NCBI GenBank assembly: GCA_016199245.1
Contig: JACQHC010000090.1
Location: 1 to 49,741 of the forward strand
Direction: 5' to 3'
Length of the DNA stretch: 49,741 bases
DNA from: Gemmatimonadota bacterium
Lineage (GTDB): Bacteria; Gemmatimonadota; Gemmatimonadetes; Gemmatimonadales; GWC2-71-9
Under the pieces are notes generated by a model. It ran no database searches and was not told the origin of the DNA. It saw only the letters and a program-made list of their open reading frames with translations. Made by a program: the position numbers and the translations under genes. Below, piece after piece: positions 42,570 through 49,741 of this stretch (positions within the stretch are counted from its first letter, which is position 1; each line of letters opens with the position of its first letter).

Positions 42570-43102
42570 TCCTTCGCCTGCCACAGATGCCGCCGATCGT
42601 GCGCGGCGTGCAGGGCGAACGCGGATCCCACCTTGTAACGCAGCCACTTGAAGAACGGCGACTGCATCTTTGCCGTGTTCAGATCCAGGCCGTTGACTTG
42701 CTCGAGCACTTTGTCCAGCTCGGCGTGTAGCGCGATGAAGTCATTCAACACCTGAGTCTTGGACAAACCGCTTGGCGGAACGAACCCGCGACCGGTCTGG
42801 TATCGCCGTTTGGGCGGCGGTTCCATTCCTCGAATCAGCCAGCCCATCAGGACACCGTGCTTCGTGTGTCCGGAGCCCGGCAGACCCTTCGACCGCACCA
42901 CGTCCGCCGCGTGTTTCAGGCCCGGGAGCATCGCCCGAGCCGTGATGTTGAGGTGCTCGAGGCATTGGGCGGCCGACCACCGCCCCGGCTCCGGCTGTCG
43001 GTTCAACGCATCTTCGCTCAGCGGCTCCACGAGCGCCCGCACGTCCGCCACGATGGACGCGAACTGCCGCTTGAAATCCTCAACTTCCGCCGACGTTCCC
43101 AT
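42551..43102 (-). CDS. DinB-superfamily protein
   Basis: The product is 183 residues. The four-helix DinB/YfiT fold is recognised by [21 protein letters not shown] with a metal-binding His, and [15 protein letters not shown] with two further His near the end. Members bind a divalent metal and often act as small-thiol-dependent S-transferases; no specific reaction can be assigned. The last three codons and the TAG lie in array B1 (GCGGCATAG), so the repeat supplies the stop. The start codon overlaps the ATG of a possible longer kgd frame on the other strand. Confidence 0.85.
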   Translation of the reverse strand: MGTSAEVEDFKRQFASIVADVRALVEPLSEDALNRQPEPGRWSAAQCLEHLNITARAMLPGLKHAADVVRSKGLPGSGHTKHGVLMGWLIRGMEPPPKRRYQTGRGFVPPSGLSKTQVLNDFIALHAELDKVLEQVNGLDLNTAKMQSPFFKWLRYKVGSAFALHAAHDRRHLWQAKEAVKAA

Positions 43103-43199
43103 GGCCTGTACCCCCCGACGAAAGCTCGACTTGCACAGTGGCCCGGACTATTTTGCGACAGCACGATGGCCCACACCGACCTACACCGGCACTCCCTCC
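43103..43199. other. Gap between divergent dinB-like and kgd genes
   Basis: 97 bases with an AT-richer spot (GGACTATTTTGCG near 43146-43158) that could hold a -10 box for kgd. No array, RNA or clear -35 is seen. Confidence 0.3.
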
Positions 43200-46100
43200 G
43201 TGTTTGAAAATATCTTCGAGACCGTCAATTCGGGCTTCGCGCAGGCGCTCTACGAAGATTTCCTGAAGGATCCCGCGTCCGTTCCGCCCGACTGGCGCGC
43301 GTTGTTCGAGAACGGGCTGCAGGGCGTGCAGCCGGGGCAGGTGGCAGGAGCGGCAGGAGCGGCAGGAGCGGCAGGAGCGGCAGGAGCGGCAGCCGAAGGT
43401 GCGCCCCCTGTCACTTCTGCCGCTGCTGCCGCCTCTGCCGCTTCTCTCGAGCCGATCACTGGTCCAGCGCTGCGCCTCTTGCAGAATATGGAGTCCTCGC
43501 TGGCGCTCCCCACAGCCACGTCGTTCCGCGAAATCGACGTCACGCGGCTCACCGACGTCCGCGCCGCCTTCAACGAACAGCTCAAAGCCCGCAACCTCAA
43601 GCTGTCGTTCACGCACCTCGTTGGCTGGGCCATCGTGGGCGCCATAGAGGAGTTCCCGGCCATGGCTCGCGCCGTCGTCGACGTGGACGGCGCTCCTCAC
43701 CGCCTGCATGCCGGTGGAGTGAACCTGGGTCTCGCAGTGGACGTGCAACGCAAGGACGGCAGCCGCGGGCTACTGGTGCCGGTCATCAAGCAGGCCGACC
43801 GGATGTCCTTCGGCGGGTTTCACGCCGAGTACGAGCGTCTGGTGGCGGGGGCGCGCGACGGCAAGCTGCTGCCCGACGCCTATCAGGGCGGCACGATCAC
43901 GCTCACCAATCCCGGCACGATCGGCACCGTGGCCTCCGTACCTCGTCTCATGAAGGGGCAGGGCTCGATCATCGCCACCGGCGCCATTCAGGAGCGCGCC
44001 GGCGCGCGAGTAATGACGATCACCAGCACGTATGACCACCGCATCATCCAGGGCGCGGAGTCCGGGATGTTCCTGCAGCTGGTGGACGCGCTGTTGCAGG
44101 GGGAGCGGGGGTTTTACCAGGAGATTGCAGAGGCGATGGGGGTGAGGGGAGCAGAAGGTGGCATGGGCGGCATAGGCGGCATGAGCGGCATAGGACCGCA
44201 GCATTCAGCATCGACCGCTGGGCCTGCCCCGTGGCATGCCGCTCATCCCGCCTCTGCCGTTCATGCCGCCACCGTGCCGCCGGCCGGCGTCGCGACGGAG
44301 CTTCTCCACTACGTCGCCGCAGCCATGTCCCTCGTCCGCGCCCACCGCACGCACGGCTATCTCTGCGCGCACCTCGATCCGCTCGGCACGCCGCCCGTCG
44401 GAGACCCCGCTGTGGACCCGGGGCCGCCGGAGCTCACACCAGAGATGTTGGCGCGCATCCCCGCCCGCGTGCTGCGCGTTTCCGTCCCCGGGGAATCCCT
44501 GGCGGAGGCGCTGCCGCGGCTGCGCGAGACGTACTGCGGCACGATCGCCTATGAGATCGAGCACATCGCGAGCCACGAGCAGCGCGTGTGGCTGCGGCAG
44601 GTCATCGAATCGGGCCAGCACCGCACCCCGCTCACGCCCACCGAGCAGCGGCGCCTGCTGGAGCTCCTGACGAAGGTCGACGCGCTCGAGCGGTTCCTGC
44701 ACAAGGCGTACCTCGGCCACAAGCGGTTCGGCATCGAGGGGCTCGACATGCTGGTCCCGATGCTCCATTGGGCGTGCAACATGGCGGCCGACCACGGCGC
44801 CAACGAAGTGGTGATCGGCATGGCGCACCGTGGACGGCTGAACGTGCTGACGCACGTCCTGGGCCGTCCGTACGAGACGTTGCTGGCCGAGTTCGAAGGC
44901 GGCCGCCAGGTCGAGGAGACGCTGACCCCGCGGGGTGGAACGGGCGATGTGAAATACCACCACGGCGCCGAGGGTCGGTTCGCCACGGCAGGCGGCGGCG
45001 AAATTGCGGTGGTGCTTCAGGCAAACCCGAGCCATCTGGAAGCGGTGAACCCGGTGGTTGAGGGACGCGCGCGCGCGGATCAGACGCGGCGCGACTTCCC
45101 CACGGCGCATCACGACTCAGGCCTGGTGCTGCCCGTCCTGGTTCACGGCGACGCCGCGTTCGCCGCGCAGGGAGTCGTGGCGGAGACCTTCAACCTCGCG
45201 CGGCTCGGAGGATTCGACACCGGCGGCACGCTGCACGTCATCACAAACAACCAGGTCGGCTTCACGACCGACCCCAGGGACGGCCGCTCTACGGACTACG
45301 CGAGCGATCTCGCCAAGGGCTTCGACGTTCCCATCATCCACGTCAACGCCGATGATCCCGAAGCGTGCGTCGCCGCGGTGCGGCTCGCCACGATGTACCG
45401 GCAGCGGTTTCACGGGGACTGCGTGATCGATCTCGTGGGCTACCGGCGGCACGGGCACAACGAAGGGGATGAGCCGCGGTACACACAACCGTTGATGTAC
45501 GAGCGCATCGACGACCACCCCACGGTGCGCAAGCTCTACGCTGACACGCTCGTCGCCCAGGGCCTGTTGCGTGACGACGACGCGGTGCGGATGGAAGGTG
45601 AGGCGTTCGACACGCTCGTCGCCACGCAGCAGAAGCTGCGCGACGAGCTCGCCGCGGCGGGCGGCGGAGCGGAGCCGGTGCGACTCTCGAGCGTCTGGGC
45701 CCCCGTCGCCGAGCCGGACACGGCCGTGGCGGAGTCGGTGCTGCAAGAGCTAAACCAGGGACTCTTGCACCTGCCAGACGGCTTCACGATCAACTCCAAG
45801 TTGGCCAAACAACTCGAGCGCCGGCGAGACGCGCTGGGGTCGGCCGGCGGCATTGACTGGGGCCACGCCGAAGCGCTGGCGTTTGCCTCGCTGTTGGTCG
45901 AGGGCGTGCCCATTCGGCTCACGGGACAGGATAGCGAGCGCGGCACATTCAGCCAGCGGCACCTGGTCCTGCACGATGCCGCCACGGGCCGGCGGTACGC
46001 CCCCAGCCAGCACCTGCCGGGCGCGCGGGCGTCCTTCGAGCTGCACAACAGCCCGCTGTCGGAATACGCCGTGCTCGGCTTCGAGTACGGCTACGCCGCA

Positions 46101-46880
46101 GCCGCGCCCGAAGCCCTGGTGCTGTGGGAGGCGCAGTTCGGTGACTTCGCGAACGCAGCCGAAGTCATCGTTGACCAGTTCATCATCGCGGGGCTCGCGA
46201 AGTGGGGGCTGACATCCCGGCTGACGCTGTTGCTCCCGCACGGCTACGAGGGGCAGGGGCCCGAGCATTCCAGCGCGCGGCTGGAGCGCTATCTCGCGCT
46301 CGGCGCCGACGGGAACATCCGCGTCGCCAACTGTTCCACGCCCGCCCAGTACTTCCACTTGCTGCGCAGGCAGGCCAGGCATCCGGAGCGCCGCCCGCTC
46401 GTCTTGATGACACCCAAGAGCCTGCTCCGCCTGCCCCAGGCCACATCGAGTTTTCAGGACCTCTCGAGTGGGCGCTTCCGTCCCGTGCTGGATGATCCGG
46501 CGGCCCCCACCGACCGCTCAGGCGTCGCGCGCCTCGTGCTGTGTTCCGGCAAGGTGTTCTACGACGTCACGCTCGCGCCGCGGCGGGCGGAGGCGCGTCA
46601 CGTCGCCATCGGGCGGATCGAGCTACTGTACCCGTTCCCCCAAGCGGATGTGAGAGCGCTCATTGGAGCGTACCCCGCCCTGCGCGAGATCACGTGGCTC
46701 CAGGAGGAGCCGAGTAACATGGGCGCGAGGAAATGGGTCGTGCCTCAGCTCAATGCGCTGGCCCCCACAGACGTGGGAGTCCGGCATGTGGCCCGTCCGG
46801 AGCGCTCGAGCCCGGCTGAGGGCTACCCCGCCGCTCACCGCGCCGAACAAGACCGCCTGGTCTCGGACGTGTTGGCCTAG
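43200..46880 (+). CDS. kgd: Kgd-type 2-oxoglutarate dehydrogenase/decarboxylase (E2-E1 fusion)
   Basis: The product is 1226 residues. The order is: E1 N-terminal segment (NIFETVNSGFAQALYEDFLKDPASVPPDWRALF); array linker B3 (48-82); E2-type acyltransferase core (about 83-305, ending TYDHRIIQGAESG near 278); array linker B2 (320-357); then the thiamine-diphosphate E1 domain (MAHRGRLNVLTHVLG, GDAAFAAQG near 650, ITNNQVGFTT). The Q in IIQG in place of the usual D is the same as in known Kgd proteins. No lipoyl domain is present. The start is uncertain: GTG 43200 is chosen for conservation; ATG 43101 is in frame but adds non-conserved sequence. Confidence 0.92.
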   Translation: MFENIFETVNSGFAQALYEDFLKDPASVPPDWRALFENGLQGVQPGQVAGAAGAAGAAGAAGAAAEGAPPVTSAAAAASAASLEPITGPALRLLQNMESSLALPTATSFREIDVTRLTDVRAAFNEQLKARNLKLSFTHLVGWAIVGAIEEFPAMARAVVDVDGAPHRLHAGGVNLGLAVDVQRKDGSRGLLVPVIKQADRMSFGGFHAEYERLVAGARDGKLLPDAYQGGTITLTNPGTIGTVASVPRLMKGQGSIIATGAIQERAGARVMTITSTYDHRIIQGAESGMFLQLVDALLQGERGFYQEIAEAMGVRGAEGGMGGIGGMSGIGPQHSASTAGPAPWHAAHPASAVHAATVPPAGVATELLHYVAAAMSLVRAHRTHGYLCAHLDPLGTPPVGDPAVDPGPPELTPEMLARIPARVLRVSVPGESLAEALPRLRETYCGTIAYEIEHIASHEQRVWLRQVIESGQHRTPLTPTEQRRLLELLTKVDALERFLHKAYLGHKRFGIEGLDMLVPMLHWACNMAADHGANEVVIGMAHRGRLNVLTHVLGRPYETLLAEFEGGRQVEETLTPRGGTGDVKYHHGAEGRFATAGGGEIAVVLQANPSHLEAVNPVVEGRARADQTRRDFPTAHHDSGLVLPVLVHGDAAFAAQGVVAETFNLARLGGFDTGGTLHVITNNQVGFTTDPRDGRSTDYASDLAKGFDVPIIHVNADDPEACVAAVRLATMYRQRFHGDCVIDLVGYRRHGHNEGDEPRYTQPLMYERIDDHPTVRKLYADTLVAQGLLRDDDAVRMEGEAFDTLVATQQKLRDELAAAGGGAEPVRLSSVWAPVAEPDTAVAESVLQELNQGLLHLPDGFTINSKLAKQLERRRDALGSAGGIDWGHAEALAFASLLVEGVPIRLTGQDSERGTFSQRHLVLHDAATGRRYAPSQHLPGARASFELHNSPLSEYAVLGFEYGYAAAAPEALVLWEAQFGDFANAAEVIVDQFIIAGLAKWGLTSRLTLLLPHGYEGQGPEHSSARLERYLALGADGNIRVANCSTPAQYFHLLRRQARHPERRPLVLMTPKSLLRLPQATSSFQDLSSGRFRPVLDDPAAPTDRSGVARLVLCSGKVFYDVTLAPRRAEARHVAIGRIELLYPFPQADVRALIGAYPALREITWLQEEPSNMGARKWVVPQLNALAPTDVGVRHVARPERSSPAEGYPAAHRAEQDRLVSDVLA
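43342..43446. repeat. Inverted short-period array, family B variant, locus B3 (inside kgd)
   Basis: The left arm (43342-43392) has more than five perfect GGCAGGAGC units. Spacer 19 bases; right arm 43412-43446 has the inverted, diverged set (TCTGCCGCT, GCTGCCGCC, TCTGCCGCT). It encodes an Ala/Gly-rich then Ala/Ser-rich linker between the N-terminal segment and the E2 domain. Confidence 0.85.
44159..44271. repeat. Inverted short-period array, family B, locus B2 (inside kgd)
   Basis: Left arm 44159-44193 (GGCATGGGC, GGCATAGGC, GGCATGAGC, GGCATAG); spacer 39 bases; right arm 44233-44271 (GGCATGCCGCTCATCCCG... CATGCCGCC). It encodes GGMGGIGGMSGIG and a His/Ala-rich partner, linking the E2 and E1 domains. 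Confidence 0.82.
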
Positions 46881-47443
46881 TGCCCATCGCGGCGCTGCGA
46901 TACGCGGTCTTCGTCGCGTTCCTCGTCTGCGCTCTCATCGCTGCGGGCGCGTGGGCGGTGCGTACCCGGCGCATCAACCCGTTCAGCGGCGCCGGGCGCA
47001 CGCTGCGCGACGTGACCGACCCGCTGATCGCTCCCATCGAGCGCTGGCTGGTTCGCCGGGGCGGCAACCCGCAGGCGGCACCGTGGTGGCTCCTCGCGTT
47101 CGCGTTGCTCGGCGGCATCCTGACGATCACACTGGTCGAATGGCTGGTGTTTCAGGCTGCGCGCGTGGCGTCGGCGAGTCGCGGCGGGACGCGCGGCATC
47201 GTCCGGCTGCTGGTCTACTACGCCGGCCAGCTGCTTCTGCTCGCGATCCTGGTGCGCGTCATCGCTTCCTGGTTCGGTGCGTTCCGTTACAGCCGGTGGA
47301 TGCGGCCGGTGTATGGGCTGACGGACTGGATCATCGAGCCGCTTCGAAGGATCGTGCCCACGTTCGGCATGATCGACATCACGCCCATCGTCGCCTGGTT
47401 CGTTATCCAGATCGTGCTTGCGTGGCTGATGCGGGTGTTGTGA
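46880..47443 (+). CDS. YggT-family membrane protein
   Basis: The product is 187 residues. Two YGGT-type halves, each with a pair of membrane segments, are separated by a cytoplasmic stretch. The C-terminal half has LVRVIASWF and PVYGLTDWIIEPLRRIVPTFGMIDITPIVAWFVI, the family signature; the N-terminal half has NPF...DVTDPLIAPIERWL. YggT proteins are linked to osmotic or cell-division functions in other bacteria. The GTG at 46880 shares one base with the kgd stop (TAGTG). The TGA stop is followed directly by array A8. Confidence 0.88.
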   Translation: MPIAALRYAVFVAFLVCALIAAGAWAVRTRRINPFSGAGRTLRDVTDPLIAPIERWLVRRGGNPQAAPWWLLAFALLGGILTITLVEWLVFQAARVASASRGGTRGIVRLLVYYAGQLLLLAILVRVIASWFGAFRYSRWMRPVYGLTDWIIEPLRRIVPTFGMIDITPIVAWFVIQIVLAWLMRVL

Positions 47444-47583
47444 GCGGCGGATGGGCGGATGGACGGTTAGGCGGGTGGTAACTCTGCGAAGGCCGCGAGG
47501 GGGCAGCACGATGGAGAAGCGCACGACCGTCGGAGCAAACGCAGGAGACGACCGACCGCCCAACCGCCGATCCGCCGATCCGG
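47443..47583. repeat. Inverted short-period array, family A, locus A8
   Basis: The left arm (47443-47477) starts at the yggT stop (GCGGCGGATGGGCGGATGG). Spacer 73 bases; right arm 47551-47583 (CCGCCCAACCGCCGATCCG). The yggU start codon lies in the spacer, so the right arm is translated into its N-terminus. Confidence 0.78.
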
Positions 47584-47843
47584 CCATTCTCTTCCACGTC
47601 CAACCCAACGCCAGCCGCACCGAGGTCGCCGGACGGCACGGGGACGCCATCAAGATCCGTATCGCGGCTCCGCCGGTGGATGGAGCGGCCAACGTGGAGC
47701 TGATCCGCTTTTTGGCCGATCGGCTCGACGTGTCACGGTCGGCGATCGAGATCGTCAGTGGGGCCGCCGGACGACGCAAACGGGTTCGCGTGACCGGGTA
47801 CGATCGTGACCGCGCCCTCGCCCGGCTGGAGTCCGAGCCCTGA
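47511..47843 (+). CDS. yggU: DUF167/YggU-family protein
   Basis: The product is 110 residues. The conserved domain (ILFHVQPNASRTEVAG, IRIAAPPVDGAANVELIRFLADRL, VSGAAGRRKRVRV) covers about residues 27-105. The preceding 26 residues are not conserved, and residues 14-25 ([12 protein letters not shown]) are array A8 sequence. ATG 47511 has GAGGGGG nine bases upstream. YggU often follows yggT in many genomes, as here. The biochemical function is unknown. Confidence 0.87.
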   Translation: MEKRTTVGANAGDDRPPNRRSADPAILFHVQPNASRTEVAGRHGDAIKIRIAAPPVDGAANVELIRFLADRLDVSRSAIEIVSGAAGRRKRVRVTGYDRDRALARLESEP

Positions 47844-47863
47844 GCCCCCGGCGGCCCGAGCTC

Positions 47864-47892
47864 TTCCGCTTTCGGCGGTCGCGGTCTAGATT
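47864..47892 (+). promoter_or_regulatory. Candidate promoter of the SAM-II/metH transcript
   Basis: TTCCGC (47864-47869), 17 bases, TAGATT (47887-47892). Transcription would start near 47899, about 12 bases before the riboswitch. The -35 match is poor. Confidence 0.35.
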
Positions 47893-47910
47893 GCTTGGCA
47901 CAATTGAAGT

Positions 47911-47956
47911 CGTGGTGATTTGCGGCTATTGCAGCCACGTTAAACAAGTCGCTAAA
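47911..47956 (+). ncRNA. SAM-II riboswitch
   Basis: P1 is CGTGG (47911-47915) with CCACG (47935-47939). The loop holds the conserved GATTT (47917-47921). The pseudoknot P2 pairs GCGGCT (47922-47927) with AGTCGC (47947-47952), and the 3' conserved GCTAAA (47951-47956) is intact. The match to the SAM-II (metA) consensus is good. It senses S-adenosylmethionine and precedes metH. Confidence 0.9.
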
Positions 47957-47965
47957 AAGCCCGGC

Positions 47966-48001
47966 CCCCGGCGCTCCTTTAGCGACCGGGGAGTTTTGTT
48001 T
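47966..48001 (+). terminator. SAM-controlled terminator before metH
   Basis: A 10-pair stem with one bulged A (47966-47975 against 47981-47991), loop CCTTT, then AGTTTTGTTT. GTCGCTAAA in the riboswitch (47948-47956) is a perfect 9-base complement of TTTAGCGAC (47978-47986) in the terminator. The free riboswitch could therefore form an antiterminator, and SAM binding would free the terminator. Confidence 0.82.
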
Positions 48002-48040
48002 CCGATGCATCGACACGTCGCGCCACACCGATCTGATCCT

Positions 48041-48077
48041 CAATTGTCGATTGTCAATTGTCGATTGACAATCGACA
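48041..48077. repeat. Inverted short-period array, family E
   Basis: Seven-base units TCAATTG, TCGATTG, TCAATTG, TCGATTG, then the inverted ACAATCGACA. It lies between the riboswitch terminator and the metH start, ending 15 bases before the start codon. Confidence 0.78.
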
Positions 48078-48092
48078 GTTTGCTCTCCTCCG

Positions 48093-49741
48093 GTGAATCG
48101 CTCTGATCGCCTGACGCTCCTGCGCGACGCGATCCGGCGCCGCATTCTCGTCCTCGACGGGGCAATGGGGACGATGATCCAGTCGTACGGGCTCACCGAA
48201 GCGGACTTCCGCGGCGAACGCTTCGCCAGTCACGCAAGACCGCTCAAGGGCGACGGGGATGTGTTGTCGCTCACCCGGCCGGACGTGATCGGCGCCATTC
48301 ACCACGCGTACCTCGAGGCCGGCGCGGACATCGTCGAAACGAACACGTTCACCGCAACCAGGATTTCGCAAGCCGATTACGGCCTCGAGGCCGCCGTGCA
48401 CGACCTGAACGTCGCCTCGGCCCGGCTGGCCCGCGACGCGGCCGGCGAGTACTCGGCGCGCACGCCGGATCAACCCCGATTCGTGGCCGGAGTCCTGGGA
48501 CCGACCAACCGCACGGCCTCCATTTCGCCCGACGTGAACGACCCCGGGGCGCGCAACGTCACGTTCGACGAGCTGGCGGCAGCCTACCGAGAGCAGGTTT
48601 CTGGACTGCTCGATGGGGACGTGGACCTCCTGATGGTCGAAACGGTGTTCGACACCCTGAACGCCAAAGCCGCGCTGTTTGCGATCCAGGATGTGTTCCG
48701 TGAACGGCGGGTCGACGTGCCGGTCATGGTGTCGGGGACCATCACCGATGCCAGCGGCCGCACGTTGTCGGGCCAGACGCCCGAGGCGTTCTGGTACTCC
48801 GTGAGTCACGCGGGCGTGTTCAGCATCGGGCTCAACTGCGCGCTGGGTGCCAAGGACCTGCGACCGCACCTCGCCGAGCTGTCGCGCACTGCGGGCGTGT
48901 ACACCAGCTGCCACCCCAACGCGGGGTTGCCGAACGCGTTCGGCGGCTACGACGACACGCCCGACACCATGGCGGACACGGTGGGCGAGTTCGCGCGATC
49001 GGGGCTCGTGAACATCGTGGGCGGATGCTGCGGCACGACGCCCGCTCACATCCGGCGCATCGCGGAGGCGGTACGCGATTGCCCGCCGCGCCACGTCCCG
49101 GACCTCCCCGTACACACGCGGCTCGCCGGGCTCGAGCCGCTCGTCATCCGCCCGGAGACGCTGTTCGTCAACGTCGGCGAGCGCACCAACGTGACCGGCT
49201 CCGCTCGCTTCGCGCGGCTCATCCGCGACGCGGCGTTCGAGGAAGCACTGTCGGTCGCGCGCGATCAGGTTGAGAACGGAGCGCAGTTGCTCGACGTGAA
49301 CATGGACGAAGGGCTGCTGGACTCCACGGCCGCCATGCAGACGTTCCTCCGGCTGATCGCGTCCGAGCCGGACATCGCCCGCGTGCCGATCATGATCGAC
49401 TCGTCCAAATGGGAGGTCATCGAGGCGGGGCTCAAGTGCGCTCAGGGCAAAGGCGTGGTCAACTCGATCAGCCTCAAGGACGGCGTCGAGGCGTTCATCG
49501 AGCGCGCCCGCAAGGTGCGGCAGTACGGCGCGGCCGTCGTCGTAATGGCCTTCGACCAGCGCGGCCAGGCGGACACGGTCGAGCGAAAGGTCGAGGTCCT
49601 CACGGAGGCCTATCGGATCCTCACGGAAGACGTGGACTTCCCGCCCGAGGATATCATCCTCGATCCCAACATCTTCGCGGTCGCCACCGGCATCGAGGAG
49701 CACAACGAGTACGCCCTCGCGTACCTGCAGGCCTGCCGCAC
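48093..49741 (+). CDS. metH: Methionine synthase MetH, N-terminal part (runs off window)
   Basis: 549 residues are visible. The homocysteine-binding barrel starts [13 protein letters not shown] and has the zinc cysteines in GLNCALG and GGCCGTTP. The methyltetrahydrofolate (pterin) barrel starts [12 protein letters not shown] and has [12 protein letters not shown] and [15 protein letters not shown]. The cobalamin and activation domains must lie beyond the window. GTG 48093 gives the normal start; no ribosome-binding site is evident, and array E precedes it. The upstream SAM-II riboswitch with its terminator indicates repression when SAM is plentiful. Confidence 0.95.
   Translation, partial: MNRSDRLTLLRDAIRRRILVLDGAMGTMIQSYGLTEADFRGERFASHARPLKGDGDVLSLTRPDVIGAIHHAYLEAGADIVETNTFTATRISQADYGLEAAVHDLNVASARLARDAAGEYSARTPDQPRFVAGVLGPTNRTASISPDVNDPGARNVTFDELAAAYREQVSGLLDGDVDLLMVETVFDTLNAKAALFAIQDVFRERRVDVPVMVSGTITDASGRTLSGQTPEAFWYSVSHAGVFSIGLNCALGAKDLRPHLAELSRTAGVYTSCHPNAGLPNAFGGYDDTPDTMADTVGEFARSGLVNIVGGCCGTTPAHIRRIAEAVRDCPPRHVPDLPVHTRLAGLEPLVIRPETLFVNVGERTNVTGSARFARLIRDAAFEEALSVARDQVENGAQLLDVNMDEGLLDSTAAMQTFLRLIASEPDIARVPIMIDSSKWEVIEAGLKCAQGKGVVNSISLKDGVEAFIERARKVRQYGAAVVVMAFDQRGQADTVERKVEVLTEAYRILTEDVDFPPEDIILDPNIFAVATGIEEHNEYALAYLQACR

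Noticed and set aside
42759-43199. Upstream extension of the kgd frame
   Set aside because: It runs through the divergent DinB-like gene and the gap; conservation begins at about 43200.
48054-49703. Open frame of 549 codons antisense to metH
   Set aside because: metH is clear on the plus strand, and the antisense product has no recognisable motif.

Overview
The window is a gene-dense, high-GC chromosomal segment of a diderm (outer-membrane) bacterium. An Omp85 protein sits next to TamB, and there are an Lgt, a cytochrome-c/FTR1 fusion, an RpoD-like sigma factor without region 1.1, and an E2-E1 fusion 2-oxoglutarate enzyme (Kgd type). Together with high GC and frequent ATGA/TAGTG gene overlaps, these suggest a soil bacterium, possibly Gemmatimonadota. 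The phylum is an inference; no rRNA or tRNA gene is visible to settle it.

Layout. 1-5867 (+): 3' end of thiG, then a tightly overlapping run rsmB, PASTA protein, rpe, TlpA-like thioredoxin, ybbR-like, tsaD, lgt. 6008-20102 (-): cytochrome c-FTR1 iron permease, acpS, unknown membrane protein, HAD phosphatase, P1-family peptidase, small zinc-ribbon protein, lipid kinase, tamB, Omp85 (TamA-like), then an FAD/NADP ferredoxin reductase. 20302-22892 (+): cobalamin adenosyltransferase, PhzF-like protein, aroB. 23183-24073: sigma factor with a clear promoter and terminator. 24283-29636: glycolate oxidase operon glcD-(small gene)-glcE-glcF-ygfZ. 29794-32127: Tat-exported protein resembling the C-terminal part of GH38 mannosidases. 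32275-37465: MoxR/ChlI-like AAA+ ATPase and its probable VWA partner, separated by a cytidylate-kinase-like gene and an MFS exporter. 37469-43102 (-): thioredoxin-like, Lhr helicase, DinB-like. 43200-47843 (+): kgd, yggT, yggU. 47864-49741: promoter, SAM-II riboswitch with a terminator/antiterminator, and the 5' part of metH.

The most unusual signal is a set of short-period repeats. At about sixteen places there is an array of 7-10 bp units, and in most cases the array is followed after a short spacer by the same kind of array in inverted orientation, so the locus can fold into a long imperfect hairpin. At least six unit families are present: A, 8 bp CGGATCGG; B, 9 bp GGCATGAGC/GGCAGGAGC; C, GATGTTCG-like; D, 10 bp CCTCGTCCCT; E, 7 bp TCAATTG/TCGATTG; F, GCAGAGCACGC-like. 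The arrays fill many of the gaps over 50 bp, often begin immediately after a stop codon, and also occur in frame inside proteins (GlcF, MFS, VWA, Lhr, Kgd, YggU), mostly at domain junctions. A separate 124-128 bp element with terminal inverted repeats occurs twice (5872-5995 and 29654-29781).

Functionally, the window mixes housekeeping genes (translation and tRNA modification, isoprenoid-independent envelope assembly, TCA cycle, shikimate, pentose phosphate, C1/methionine metabolism) with glycolate oxidation. The best-supported regulation is a SAM-sensing attenuator in front of methionine synthase.
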